Of a stretch of DNA of 32,201 nucleotides, positions 20,135 through 29,731 are shown piece by piece. The translations under genes were made by a program, and so were the position numbers. The stretch is from Candidatus Zhuqueibacterota bacterium. Lineage in GTDB: Bacteria > Zhuqueibacterota > Zhuqueibacteria > Residuimicrobiales > JAFGEC01. Position 1 is the stretch's first letter. Each line of letters begins with the position of its first letter. The DNA is taken from NCBI GenBank assembly GCA_016931775.1, contig JAFGEC010000053.1, forward strand, positions 1 through 32,201, read 5' to 3'. The notes below the pieces were generated by a model, which did not search any database, was not told where the DNA came from, and was given only the letters and a program-made list of their open reading frames with translations.

Positions 20135-20327
20135 AATAATTCCTCGACCGCTTTTAAAGCTTATCTAACCGGATATTTAATCAATATAACGATAATAGTC
20201 ATTTTTCAAAACAATTCTTTTAAAAAAAATTGTTTCTCCGGTTGTGTTCCCCTGATTATGGATTCACGGACAAAAAAGAACAGGCAGAACAATTATATGA
20301 ATTAAAAAATTCCTTGCAAAAAACCTC
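20135..20327. other. A/T-rich intergenic stretch with a possible antitoxin tail
   Basis: No full gene. On the plus strand a frame from about 20254 to the TAA at 20332-20334 encodes DYGFTDKKEQAEQLYELKN and a few more residues, and its stop overlaps the start of the ParE remnant. This is the arrangement expected for the end of an antitoxin gene followed by its toxin, but the upstream part is not recognisable. Confidence 0.35.
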
Positions 20328-20588
20328 AATTTAACCTATAATGTACATTCAGATTCATTTGAGAAGGCCGAGTATGTTTTTCGTAACATTGAAGAAAAAT
20401 GCTCGAGTCTAGTTGAATTGCCGAACAGGGGCCATCATCCACCGGAACTGGAACGAATTGGAATTTATGAATATAGAGAGATACATTAAAAGCCGTATCG
20501 AATAATATATCAGGTTATGAATACAAATGTATATATCCAATGTATCCTGGATGGGCGGGGAGAGTTACAAGAATTACCAGAAAAATGA
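20328..20588 (+). pseudogene. ParE/RelE-type toxin pseudogene
   Basis: In one plus-strand frame the sequence encodes NLTYNVHSDSFEKAEYVF, RNIEEKCSSLVELPNRGHH, PPELERIGIYEYREIH, then an in-frame TAA at 20487-20489, then KPYRIIYQVMNTNVYIQ and CILDGRGELQELPEK to TGA at 20588. This follows the ParE family pattern (L..LP..G...PEL...GI..YREI.YKPYRIIY.V...V.I..V.DGR...L). In relatives the residue at the stop is tyrosine, so a single TAT or TAC to TAA change explains it. No start codon remains at the expected Met. The rest is well preserved, so the loss looks recent. The matching antitoxin is at best a fragment upstream. Confidence 0.78.
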
Positions 20589-20644
20589 ACACGTAATATT
20601 TTTCATGCAGCACCCCAATAACCAGTTGAAAAAAAGAAAATATT

Positions 20645-22903
20645 ATGAATAACCGGATCCTGATTCACCTTCTGCTCCTCACCCTCCTCTTCCCTCTTCA
20701 GGGCGCCGAATTATTGACCGTTACGGGCATTGTGACAAACAACGAGACCGGTAAGCCGCTTCCCAACACCAATGTCCTGCTTCAGGGCACCGGTCTGGGG
20801 GCCGGCACAGACGCGAACGGTCATTTTTCCATCAAATGCCCGGCCGGTTCCTACCGACTGCTTGTCCAGCATATCGGATACCGGGTACACTCCCAATCCC
20901 TGATCGTAAAAAATACAATAGCCCCATTAGCTATTTCCCTCCGTCAGACACCCATCGAACTGTCGGAAATTTTCACCACGGCGACCCGAACCTATACGCC
21001 GGTAAGCGACATTCCTGCCAGCGTCACCGTGCTGTCCGCCGAATCCATTCAACGGCACGGCGGAACGAACCTGGATGACCTGCTGGCTGCCGAACCGGGC
21101 ATCGATGTATACCGCAACAGCGGTATTTATACCGTCTCCCCTTCAGTGGTTCTGCGAGGCACCGGTGCCGACGAACCCGGCCGGACCCTGGTAATGGTCG
21201 ACGGCATTCCCATCAACAAAAGCGATACCGGGGAAGCCAACTGGAACCGGTTGAAAGCCGAAACCCTGGAACGGGTGGAAATCGTCCGCGGACCGGCATC
21301 GGCACTTTACGGAGCCGGCGCCATGGGAGGCACGATCAATCTTATTACGAAAAAACCGGAGGCCGGCATACTTATAAAAACCCGGCTGCAGGGAGGGAAC
21401 CTGGGCACAGCGGGAGGTGACATTTCACTCTCAGGTGGAAAAATCCTCCAAGGTAAAGGATTCTTCGGTTTTTTTCTGTCGGGTGGTTATCTCAACAGCA
21501 ACGGATACATCTCCGATCCCCCCGAGACCCGCACACCCTATACGGTAAAACGCTTCCTGCACGAAAACAGTCAAACCGCAAAGCTCGTTTTTTTTAACGG
21601 CCGTCATGAACTGCAGGCGGCTTATCACCGATATGATGACAAGCGGGGAGAAGGAGAAAAAATCCTGGCGCCGGAAGGAGAATTCCGTAACTTTTATACG
21701 GATTTTATCACTCTCCAGGTCAAAGGCAGCGCCAATCGCTGGAATTGGCAAGCCAAGGGATACTTTCAAATGGAGCAATACGCCCGGATTGACGAGCGCT
21801 TGCAGGGTGAAACCTACCAGCGATTTGATGTGCTGTCGGACAGGATGGACACCGGACTCCTTTCCAGTGTTAGCTACAGGGATAAGCGGATGGGCGTTGT
21901 CACCCTGGGGATGGATATCCGCCGTGGCTCGGTAGACGGCGCCGATACCTACCGTACATCGCCCAATATTGTCGCCAACAGGGGTACGCTGACCCTGTTG
22001 TCCGGATTTATACAGGACGAATTGTCTCTGTTCGACCGAAAGCTTAATATCGTGACCGGATTAAGGCTCGATCAGGTTTATTTTCACAACGGCGAGATTT
22101 CCAGCACACTGGCGCCATGGGATACTTATAACGGTACATTGAAAAAACACGGCTGGCATGCCATGTCTCCAAGAGCGGGAATCAATTACCAACTGTTCGA
22201 AAACTCACGCCTGTATGCTTCGCTGGGGCGCGCTTTCCGCGGTTCCATTTTAGATGACCTATGCCGCAGCGGTTGGATGCGGCTGGGACCCAAAATCGCC
22301 AATCCTGAACTCGGTCCGGAAACATTGACGAACGCTGAGCTGGGCTTCCAGCAAAGTCTGGCAGCAGCATTATTCAAACTCACCGGCTACTACGCCGTGG
22401 GCAGAGATTTCCTGTACTATGTCGATACTGATTTAACCGTTTTCGGCGGCAGATTCACACTCAAGCAGCGTCGAAATGTGGCACGAGTAAAAATTTACGG
22501 CATAGAAACAAGTTTAACGACACCTCTGGGAAGGTATCTCCATTTTTCCACCGGCTTTACATTGAACCACTCCTCGATTGACCGTTTCTCCCAGATGCCG
22601 GACCTGCAAGGAAAAATTCTGACCTATAGCCCCGGCCGTAAAGCCAAAATATCCGTGGATTTCACCGCATTTATCGACGGATCGGTGATATGGGAGTGGA
22701 TCGACAAACAATACACCGACAATCAGAACAACGAAACCATTGCCGCCTTTCCCCTGCTGCATTTAAATCTTTCACTTCCTGTGGTCAAAGGCGCGCGGGC
22801 CGGATTAAAAATCCGCAATCTGCTGAACGAACAATATCTGCTGAGTGAAATTAGCCTGGACCCGGGCCGTATGGTCATGGGATGGCTCAGTTATGAATAC
22901 TGA
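20645..22903 (+). CDS. TonB-dependent outer-membrane receptor with N-terminal regulatory-like domain
   Basis: 752 residues. A signal peptide (to about 20) is followed by a carboxypeptidase-regulatory-like domain (GIVTNNETGKPLPNTNVLLQ ... GHFSIKCPAGSYRLLVQHIGY, about 27-95). The plug follows (LSEIFTTATRTYTPVSDIPASV, NLDDLLAAEPGIDVYRNSG, LVMVDGIPINK, ERVEIVRGPASALYGAGAMGGTINLITKKP, about 105-230). A 22-strand type barrel runs to a terminal aromatic (SYEY). Such receptors import siderophores, vitamins or glycans, powered by TonB-ExbB-ExbD. There is no SusD-like partner, so a polysaccharide substrate is not proven. It directly follows the decayed toxin locus, with only A-rich sequence before the ATG. 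The own TonB machinery is encoded some 1.4 to 8 kb downstream. Confidence 0.92.
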   Translation: MNNRILIHLLLLTLLFPLQGAELLTVTGIVTNNETGKPLPNTNVLLQGTGLGAGTDANGHFSIKCPAGSYRLLVQHIGYRVHSQSLIVKNTIAPLAISLRQTPIELSEIFTTATRTYTPVSDIPASVTVLSAESIQRHGGTNLDDLLAAEPGIDVYRNSGIYTVSPSVVLRGTGADEPGRTLVMVDGIPINKSDTGEANWNRLKAETLERVEIVRGPASALYGAGAMGGTINLITKKPEAGILIKTRLQGGNLGTAGGDISLSGGKILQGKGFFGFFLSGGYLNSNGYISDPPETRTPYTVKRFLHENSQTAKLVFFNGRHELQAAYHRYDDKRGEGEKILAPEGEFRNFYTDFITLQVKGSANRWNWQAKGYFQMEQYARIDERLQGETYQRFDVLSDRMDTGLLSSVSYRDKRMGVVTLGMDIRRGSVDGADTYRTSPNIVANRGTLTLLSGFIQDELSLFDRKLNIVTGLRLDQVYFHNGEISSTLAPWDTYNGTLKKHGWHAMSPRAGINYQLFENSRLYASLGRAFRGSILDDLCRSGWMRLGPKIANPELGPETLTNAELGFQQSLAAALFKLTGYYAVGRDFLYYVDTDLTVFGGRFTLKQRRNVARVKIYGIETSLTTPLGRYLHFSTGFTLNHSSIDRFSQMPDLQGKILTYSPGRKAKISVDFTAFIDGSVIWEWIDKQYTDNQNNETIAAFPLLHLNLSLPVVKGARAGLKIRNLLNEQYLLSEISLDPGRMVMGWLSYEY

Positions 22904-22966
22904 TATTTTCCGGATAGATTTTTGGAAAAATCAAAATCGGATGTGACAAAGAATGGATCAAAAACA

Positions 22967-23908
22967 ATGAAAACAATTCCCCTGGGCCAAACCGGACTGA
23001 AGGTCAGCGCGTTATGCCTGGGCACGATGTATTTCGGCTCCCGGATCGATCTCGACACTTCATTTAAACTGCTGGACACCTATACGGAACGGGGCGGAGC
23101 GTTTCTCGACACGGCCAATATCTATGCCACATGGATTTATGGATGCCGGGGTGGTGAAAGCGAAAACCTGCTGGGGAAATGGATAAAAAAACGCGGCAAT
23201 CGCAAGGATTTATTTATCGCCACCAAAATGGGATTTGAAATGCCGGGTGTGAAAAGGGGATTGCGGGCAGCCCAGATCGAGGCGGAGTGCCATAAAAGTC
23301 TGAAGCGTCTTGGTGTTGAAACCATCGATTTGTATTATGCCCACAAGGACGATCCCCACACCCCCATGCAGGAAACCCTTGAGGCATTTGACCGCCTGGT
23401 AAAAACAGGATGCGTACGCCACATCGGTGCCAGTAATTTCCCTGCCTGGCGTATGGAGGAAGCACGCTGGACAAGTATCGTCAATAACCTTTCATCATAC
23501 TGCTGTATCCAGCAACGATATTCTTACCTGCGCCCCAAACCGGGCGCTGGTTTTGAACCCCAGCTGGCGGCAAATACCGAGTTATTGGATTATTGCCGGA
23601 TGCGGGATTTAACCCTGCTGGCTTATACGCCGCTGTTATCCGGTAGTTACTCGCGAAACGACAGGCCGTTGTCCGGTAAGTATGTGGGCCCTGACAGCAA
23701 AGCACGCCTGCGCGCCTTGCGCTCAGTTGCCGGAGAATCCGGCGCCACACCCAACCAGGTGGTTTTGGCATGGATGCTGCAACACGATCCCCCGGTTTTA
23801 CCGGTCTTCGGTGCCAGTACACCTGACCAAATGTCTGAAAATCTGGCGGCACTGGACATTTCCTTGACCACCCAGCAGATGGAACGCCTGAACCGGGCAC
23901 AGGGCTAG
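22967..23908 (+). CDS. aldo/keto reductase
   Basis: 313 residues with the (beta/alpha)8 NAD(P)H-dependent aldo/keto reductase fold. The catalytic tetrad is visible: Asp48 (FLDTAN), Tyr53 (NIYATW), Lys87 (IATKMG) and His126 (YYAHKDD). Also typical are GASNFPAWRMEEA, LAYTPLLSGSYSR and the cofactor-binding stretch PVFGASTPDQMSENLAALD. The start is taken at ATG 22967 because MKTIPLGQTGLKVSALCLGT is the normal family N-terminus; a TTG at 22922 would add 15 residues of no known use. The gap to the receptor gene is 63 bases, so cotranscription is possible. Substrate is likely a sugar or sugar-derived aldehyde or ketone, but this is not shown. Confidence 0.9.
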   Translation: MKTIPLGQTGLKVSALCLGTMYFGSRIDLDTSFKLLDTYTERGGAFLDTANIYATWIYGCRGGESENLLGKWIKKRGNRKDLFIATKMGFEMPGVKRGLRAAQIEAECHKSLKRLGVETIDLYYAHKDDPHTPMQETLEAFDRLVKTGCVRHIGASNFPAWRMEEARWTSIVNNLSSYCCIQQRYSYLRPKPGAGFEPQLAANTELLDYCRMRDLTLLAYTPLLSGSYSRNDRPLSGKYVGPDSKARLRALRSVAGESGATPNQVVLAWMLQHDPPVLPVFGASTPDQMSENLAALDISLTTQQMERLNRAQG

Positions 23909-24334
23909 GGTTTCAATACGTTGGGCAAGGGAATTTGAAAATATTTTCATTTATCCTGTTACATCACTTTCGCTTAATATGTCTGGTGGTTTGGATCCGC
24001 TTCGGCTATCCCGCTTCTACGGTTCCATATATTTTGCAAAAACAAAATTTCTCGAAATACCGGTGCCCACGCTCCCGCTTGAACACGAGTACAGCCACAC
24101 GAAAACAAGCATGGATACAAAAAAGCGACAAATGGGCTCCATTAATCCCCTGCCAACAAAATCCACGCGGCCTGTGTCTATACCATAAAACCATAACACA
24201 CCACAAAACACCCTTGCAATTATGAATCAAGATTCTTAGCTTTATCACAAAATATGTTCTTTTTTCGGAACCAAAGTACAAAAACATACGTCATAAAAAG
24301 GTATATGATAACCAGAAATGGGTGTTTATAAAAA
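23909..24334. other. gene-free intergenic region upstream of the TPR operon
   Basis: About 425 bases. Short open frames exist on both strands but overlap each other, lack ribosome sites and have no recognisable product. No terminator of good quality was found after the aldo/keto reductase. The last 100 bases are A/T rich and should contain the promoter of the following operon; no clear pair of boxes was identified. Confidence 0.4.
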
Positions 24335-27300
24335 ATGAAAAAAACCGTTTTGCTTTATTTCACTTGCTTTGTTCTGCTGCAAACGGCCGGCACCGGATCT
24401 TTCGCCCAGCCCAACGACGCCGCCGAACAGCAAAAATTCTTTATCGCCAAAGGTATGTTTACCGATCAATTATACGATCTGGCGGCCACCCAGTTGCGGG
24501 AATTTTTACAACAGTACCGTAACGGGAGCTATGCCGAAGAAGCACAATTTTTACTGGCGGAATGTTATTTTCAGACCGGTGATTATACGCGGGCCGTCAC
24601 CGCCTACCGCGACCTTTTAATGAACTATCCGGCTGTGGGATTGCGTGACAAAGCACAATTCCGCACCGGTGAGGCTCTTGTGTACGCGGGCAAGTACCAG
24701 GCGGCCATCGATGCCCTGGACATTTTTATCCACCAGCACACCGACAGCCCTTTGTTACTGAACGGTTATTACTGGTACGGCGAAGCCCTGTATCGTTTGG
24801 GAGAAAAGCAAAAGGCGCTGGAATATTACGCCCGTGTCTACAGTAAAGATCCCACAGGCGCGCTGGCGGATTATGCCTTTTATTCCGCGGCATTCCTGTA
24901 TGAAGATATGGGCAAGTGGGACGAAGCCATGAAAGCGTACGGCAAACTGATTACCACTCATCCGAACAGTCCGCTGGTGGAACAGGCTGAATTTCGGGTG
25001 GGCTTTACCGCTTTCGGTAAAAAGGATTACGACAATGCCATTGCCCTTTTGTCCAATGCTATAGAAAAACATCCCAATGCAGAGTTGGTTAACGAGGCGC
25101 TCTATTTTATCGGTGAATCTTGCTATAAAAAATCCGATTATAACAAAGCTCTCACGTATTATCAACGAGTGATCGCCACAAAAAACGATTGGACCGATGA
25201 CGCCTATTATGCGATCGGTTGGATTTTTCATAAAAACAAATCCTGGAAAAACGCAGCTGAAAATTTTCAAAATGCAGTATTAAACGGCACCAATGACGAA
25301 CTGAATGCATCGGCGCTTTTCCAGGCCGGCAGAAACGATGTTTTATCCGGTGAGGGACAAAGTGCAATAGCATCCTTTCAAAAGGTCATTTCCGATTACC
25401 CCGATAGTCCCGATGCACCGAACGCCCTTTTCGAACTGGCGTCCATCAGTTTTCGGAACAAGGATTATCAAGCTGCAAGACAGAATTTTTCAAAAATCCT
25501 TGTCCAGGCTCCGGATGCCGACATCGCCGGCGAGGCCTCCCTGATGGTGGCCGAGTGTTTTATGGCAGAAGACAATTTGGACCAGGCCGAAAAGGCATTT
25601 CTGCTGACGCTCAAATCCTTTAATAAACCGGTGATCCAAGGTAACGCACGGTATAAGCTGGGCTGGCTGTACTTTAAATCCGAAAAGTACGACCAGGCCG
25701 CTGAACAGTTTGAAAGTTTAATTCGCAACAATCCGTCAGGCCGTTTTGCCGACGACGCCATGTTCTGGCTGGGAGAAACCTATTATAAATTGGAAAAATA
25801 TCAATCGGCATACCGGCAATACGACAGCTATATACGCCAGTATCCAGATTCCGCCCGCATCAAGGATGCTTATTACGGACTCGGGTATGTGGCGTTGAAA
25901 ACCGGTGATTACGACAAAGCAGCCGACGCATACGGTCGTGCCGCAGAGGCCACCACGGACCCATCACGCAAGCTGGATGCCAAAATTCATCAGGGTGATG
26001 CTTTTTTCAACAATAAAGACTACACACAGGCCATCTCGGCATATAAATCCATTTTAAATTTGGACGGAGACGATCACTACAAAGCCGAAGCCCTGTTCCA
26101 GATCGGCGAATGTTATAACCGTCTGGGTGATTATGCGGCTGCACGAGAAGCCTACTCACGGGTGGCGGAAAACTATGCCACCTCCCCACTGGCTGCTGAA
26201 GCACTGTACGCCCGCGGACGCACTGCGTTCCGTTCGGATGATTACACCGCGGCTGTATCCGATTTTCAACAAATCATTCAGCGTTATCCGGGCAGCGACC
26301 TGGAAGATGATGCCGTCTATGCTTCAGGGGATTGTTATTATAATCTGGAACAGTACGACAAGGCGATCGGACAATATAAAAGGGTAATTGAAGAATTCCC
26401 TCAGAGTGAACTCGCCGACGATGCGGTCACCGGTATCCAATGGGCTACCATGCAAAAGGGCGATCCCGCCCAGGCGCAGGCAGTTGTCGACCGATATGTC
26501 ACCCAGGTGGATGATAAAGACAAGGCTGCGGAAATCCTGCAGCGCAAGGCCGAATTTGCTCAAAACATGCAGCAGCACGATCAGGCCATTTCCCAGTACA
26601 ATCAGATACTCAAAGAGTACCCTGATACCCCAACGGCGGCCAATGCCTGCTGGTTTATCGGAAATTGTTATCTGGAAATGGGGCAGACCGACGGCGCACT
26701 GTCGTCTTTTCGAAAACAGTGGACGTCCTATCCAAAAGCCGAGTTTACTCCCGATGCCCTGCTCAAAGCCGGGGATATTTACCTGGAACAGAAAAATTAT
26801 TCCCAGGCCCTGGAAACGTTTGAAAAATTACTGACCGATTACCCGCAACATGAAAATACCGGCACGGCCACTTTGAACATCGGTATAACCTATCTGGCTC
26901 AGCAGGAACACCAGGAAGCGCAAACGTATTTCAAGCGGGTTATTGAAGAACATCCGGACACCCGCACCGGGCATATGGCCAGAATCGGTTTGGCGCGTGT
27001 TTATATACAATTGAAACGTTATCCCAACGCAGGCGATTTGCTGGAAAAAGTGCTGGCAGAGGCCGACAAGGACATCTCCGCCGAAGCCCAATTTTTAACG
27101 GGTGAATTGTACAAGCAGCAAAATGATTGTCAGGCTGCCATCGTTGCTTATTTAAAAACTAAATACCTGTATACGGGCGCTACGAACTGGGTACTGCAAA
27201 GCATTTATAATGCGGCCTTATGTAACGAGGAATTAGCCCGGCTGGGCGATGCCCGGCGTTTGTACCAATCCATTATAAACGAATACCCGTCTGAAAAAGT

Positions 27301-27349
27301 CTATGTTGAACGTGCAAAAAAAAGACTGGAGGCGCTGGTTGGCCAATAA
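24335..27349 (+). CDS. very long periplasmic TPR-repeat protein
   Basis: 1004 residues with a signal peptide (VLLYFTCFVLLQTAGTGSFA) and then an almost unbroken chain of tetratricopeptide-like repeats, about two dozen by spacing of the recurring Y.KA...Y...I..YP.S.LADDA pattern. Examples are DYTRAVTAYRDLLMNYP, DYDKAADAYGRAAEA, QYDKAIGQYKRVIEEFPQSE and NYSQALETFEKLLTDYPQ. Such proteins scaffold complexes in the periplasm or at the inner face of the outer membrane; the YbgF/BamD-type proteins are related in design. No enzyme domain is seen. It heads the operon with barrel, ExbB, ExbD and TonB genes, and overlaps the next gene by 11 bases. Only a weak ribosome site is visible before the ATG. Confidence 0.88.
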   Translation: MKKTVLLYFTCFVLLQTAGTGSFAQPNDAAEQQKFFIAKGMFTDQLYDLAATQLREFLQQYRNGSYAEEAQFLLAECYFQTGDYTRAVTAYRDLLMNYPAVGLRDKAQFRTGEALVYAGKYQAAIDALDIFIHQHTDSPLLLNGYYWYGEALYRLGEKQKALEYYARVYSKDPTGALADYAFYSAAFLYEDMGKWDEAMKAYGKLITTHPNSPLVEQAEFRVGFTAFGKKDYDNAIALLSNAIEKHPNAELVNEALYFIGESCYKKSDYNKALTYYQRVIATKNDWTDDAYYAIGWIFHKNKSWKNAAENFQNAVLNGTNDELNASALFQAGRNDVLSGEGQSAIASFQKVISDYPDSPDAPNALFELASISFRNKDYQAARQNFSKILVQAPDADIAGEASLMVAECFMAEDNLDQAEKAFLLTLKSFNKPVIQGNARYKLGWLYFKSEKYDQAAEQFESLIRNNPSGRFADDAMFWLGETYYKLEKYQSAYRQYDSYIRQYPDSARIKDAYYGLGYVALKTGDYDKAADAYGRAAEATTDPSRKLDAKIHQGDAFFNNKDYTQAISAYKSILNLDGDDHYKAEALFQIGECYNRLGDYAAAREAYSRVAENYATSPLAAEALYARGRTAFRSDDYTAAVSDFQQIIQRYPGSDLEDDAVYASGDCYYNLEQYDKAIGQYKRVIEEFPQSELADDAVTGIQWATMQKGDPAQAQAVVDRYVTQVDDKDKAAEILQRKAEFAQNMQQHDQAISQYNQILKEYPDTPTAANACWFIGNCYLEMGQTDGALSSFRKQWTSYPKAEFTPDALLKAGDIYLEQKNYSQALETFEKLLTDYPQHENTGTATLNIGITYLAQQEHQEAQTYFKRVIEEHPDTRTGHMARIGLARVYIQLKRYPNAGDLLEKVLAEADKDISAEAQFLTGELYKQQNDCQAAIVAYLKTKYLYTGATNWVLQSIYNAALCNEELARLGDARRLYQSIINEYPSEKVYVERAKKRLEALVGQ

Positions 27350-29066
27350 CAGAGATAAAAATAAACAAAATATACTGATAACCATCCTGCTTCTTGTTTT
27401 CCTCGGCATGGCCGGGGCACAGGACAAGGCCGTTCCGCCGCCTACAAAAATACAACTCCCTTCGGACACGACAAAAGCGGCCCCCCGAAGCGATAAAAAA
27501 ATAGATGCGGACAAGCCGGCCATGGAATTACCCGATGTACTGATCAAGGGGCAGGACAGGGCGATCAGGGACGTGGAGGCCAAAAAAGACTTGCAGCCGG
27601 AATCCCCAACACTGGTGCAACCGGATTCACCCTATGAACCGGTTTTCGCCTGGTTTCAAAAGGACGTCACCAAACCCAAACTGACCGACGAGTCCGGCGG
27701 ATTACAAAAAATGACATGGGGTTCGCTGCAGGGCGGTGGCTATACCACAGTCATTGCCGACGCAGGTCACTGGCAGAAAATCGACCTGGGCAGTTATCGC
27801 GCTTACGGCTGGGTGGACCGCAGCAGCGGCCAGTACAATAACAGCGCTTTTGCTCAGGGTGGTATTTCCGGTGAGATTAATTACGAAATGGCACCCCAGG
27901 TCACGGGCAACGCCTTTGCCCAATATGAACTGTTTTCCCGTGGCATGCACGGCGCCGCAATCTCGAACATGAAACGGTCGGGCAGTACAGGCCGGTTCGG
28001 TGCAAATCTGCAATACGATGTCACAAAAATTTCAGGCGCCACCGTGGGTTTCGAAATGGGTGGTACCGGTATGCGCAGCGACACCAGCTCCGCACTCTAC
28101 GACAAAAGTAACGATTTCTGGTATAACATAAATTTTAACTATTCTACCCAGCTGGGCCGGATTCAGCTGACCGCGTCGGGGAAATTTATTCGCGACGCTT
28201 TCAAGCTGGAACAGGACAGTGTGTCCTCCAAAAGCTCGATGGGCGGAATCGGCCTGGAGGCTTTTAGCAAGGTATCCAATACCGTCACTGCTGCACTGGG
28301 GGTGAATTTTGAGATGACAACTGCGGACTATATGAAACAAAAGTCCCGACCGTCGCCGTACGGACGTATTAATATCATCTCCGGTAACGAAATCGGTCTG
28401 ACCGCACTGTTTTCCTCCGGATATGACTATAGAACATTTTCTGATTGGCGAATGGAGAATCCCTACCTGGCCCATGCCATTCCGCTTCATGCTGCGGAGG
28501 ATAAATTTGCGCTGCGTGTGGAAGCGGGCTACCAAATGCTGTCGTTTTTGAAAATGAGCGGATCTTTTTCACGCAGTTGGAAGGAAAATATGTTTTTCTG
28601 GCAGGCCGATCCGGTCACGCAATTTATCAACCTGTATGAAATCCAGGATCCCGAGCTCACCGAAATCCATCTGGGGCTCATCGCTCAAGTGAACGAACGC
28701 ACCAGACTGCAGGCCTTTTATATCGGTTATTCCGACAAAATCGACAAGGAAATATCCATACCTGAAATCAATGGTATTCCCTATCGGCCGGATTTCCGAC
28801 TGCCGGTTCGGGCAACCATCGAGTTGCTCCCGGACATGATCCTGACTGTAGAGGCTGATGTATATGGTGAACGCCGCAGCCGTTTCAACTCCGAAGACCG
28901 GTTGCCGGCTTTCGGACTGATGCATGTAAATCTAAGTAAAACGTTTTCTGAAAAATATACCGCCCTGTTCAGTGTGCGGAATTTACTGGACTCTGATTAC
29001 GTCCTGTGGGAAAATTATCCCGAAACCGGCGTTTATATTTTACTGGGACTACGAGCAAAACTGTAA
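27339..29066 (+). CDS. TonB-receptor-like outer-membrane barrel lacking a plug domain
   Basis: About 575 residues. A signal peptide (ILITILLLVFLGMAGAQ) is followed by a Pro/Lys/Asp-rich linker (about residues 20-95) containing ELPDVLIKGQDRA, which resembles a TonB box or the lead strand of a plug. No plug domain (no LxxxPGV or ERVEVxRGP motifs) follows. The rest is amphipathic beta strands; the C-terminus, FSVRNLLDSDYVLWENYPETGVYILLGL, matches the last strands of TonB-dependent receptors. The TTG at 27339 is preferred because a GGAGG site (27328-27332) stands six bases before it; ATG at 27303 would add 12 residues inside the TPR gene. It is followed by ExbB with 23 bases between, so it is likely a partner of that motor. 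Confidence 0.75.
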   Translation: MANNRDKNKQNILITILLLVFLGMAGAQDKAVPPPTKIQLPSDTTKAAPRSDKKIDADKPAMELPDVLIKGQDRAIRDVEAKKDLQPESPTLVQPDSPYEPVFAWFQKDVTKPKLTDESGGLQKMTWGSLQGGGYTTVIADAGHWQKIDLGSYRAYGWVDRSSGQYNNSAFAQGGISGEINYEMAPQVTGNAFAQYELFSRGMHGAAISNMKRSGSTGRFGANLQYDVTKISGATVGFEMGGTGMRSDTSSALYDKSNDFWYNINFNYSTQLGRIQLTASGKFIRDAFKLEQDSVSSKSSMGGIGLEAFSKVSNTVTAALGVNFEMTTADYMKQKSRPSPYGRINIISGNEIGLTALFSSGYDYRTFSDWRMENPYLAHAIPLHAAEDKFALRVEAGYQMLSFLKMSGSFSRSWKENMFFWQADPVTQFINLYEIQDPELTEIHLGLIAQVNERTRLQAFYIGYSDKIDKEISIPEINGIPYRPDFRLPVRATIELLPDMILTVEADVYGERRSRFNSEDRLPAFGLMHVNLSKTFSEKYTALFSVRNLLDSDYVLWENYPETGVYILLGLRAKL

Positions 29067-29089
29067 CTGAATTTATTACGGAGGAATTC

Positions 29090-29731
29090 ATGTCTATTTC
29101 GCAAATTCTCATAAAAGGCGGCATCATAATGATACCCATCGCGCTGTGTTCGGTGATCGCCGTGACTATACTGGTAGAACGTATGTTGGCTCTGCGCAAG
29201 ATTCGAATCAACACCGGTAATTTTGTCCTCAAGGTGAAAAATCTGCTGTTAATGAACCGGGTCGACGAAGCGTTGCTCATGTGCCGCGAAACACCGGGTC
29301 CTATCGCCGCCATTACAAAGGCCGGACTTTTAAAGCACAAACATCCGCGGGAAGAAATCAAGGATGCCATCGAGGGTGCCGCCAAAGCCGAGGTCTTTCA
29401 TCTGGAGCGCAATCTTGGCATACTAGGCACTATTGCTGCCATCACACCGCTCATCGGATTCCTCGGTACGGTGACCGGAATGATCAAAGCGTTTATGCAA
29501 GTTCAATCCCTGGGCGGTCAGGTGGACGCCAGCGTGCTGGCCGGCGGTATTTGGGAAGCGCTGATCACCACAGCAGCCGGGCTGGCTGTAGGTATTCCTG
29601 CGTTGATTTTTTACAACTGGCTGCAGGCCAAGGTGGAATTTCATGTATTCGAAATGCAGGAAAGCTCCAACGAATTAATGGACGTTTTGCTGGACAAGGA
29701 GAAAAAAGATGAATATAGAAACCACGCGTAA
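29090..29731 (+). CDS. exbB: MotA/TolQ/ExbB-family proton channel protein
   Basis: 213 residues with three predicted helices: about 9-29 (IMIPIALCSVIAVTILV), and two in the C-terminal half with TIAAITPLIGFLGTVTGMIKAF and AGGIWEALITTAAGLAVGIPALIFYNWL, the TolQ/ExbB core. Together with ExbD it forms the inner-membrane channel that turns proton flow into motion of TonB. The ATG at 29090 has GGAGG eight bases upstream; a frame open to 29006 only reads back into the barrel gene. The end overlaps the ExbD gene by 23 bases. Confidence 0.93.
   Translation: MSISQILIKGGIIMIPIALCSVIAVTILVERMLALRKIRINTGNFVLKVKNLLLMNRVDEALLMCRETPGPIAAITKAGLLKHKHPREEIKDAIEGAAKAEVFHLERNLGILGTIAAITPLIGFLGTVTGMIKAFMQVQSLGGQVDASVLAGGIWEALITTAAGLAVGIPALIFYNWLQAKVEFHVFEMQESSNELMDVLLDKEKKDEYRNHA

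Noticed and set aside
24006-24287. Overlapping short frames before the TPR operon
   Set aside because: Several mutually overlapping frames on both strands without ribosome sites or protein-like composition.
24755-25270. 171-codon minus-strand frame in the TPR gene
   Set aside because: The TPR repeats on the other strand are unmistakable; this frame is a by-product of their codon pattern.
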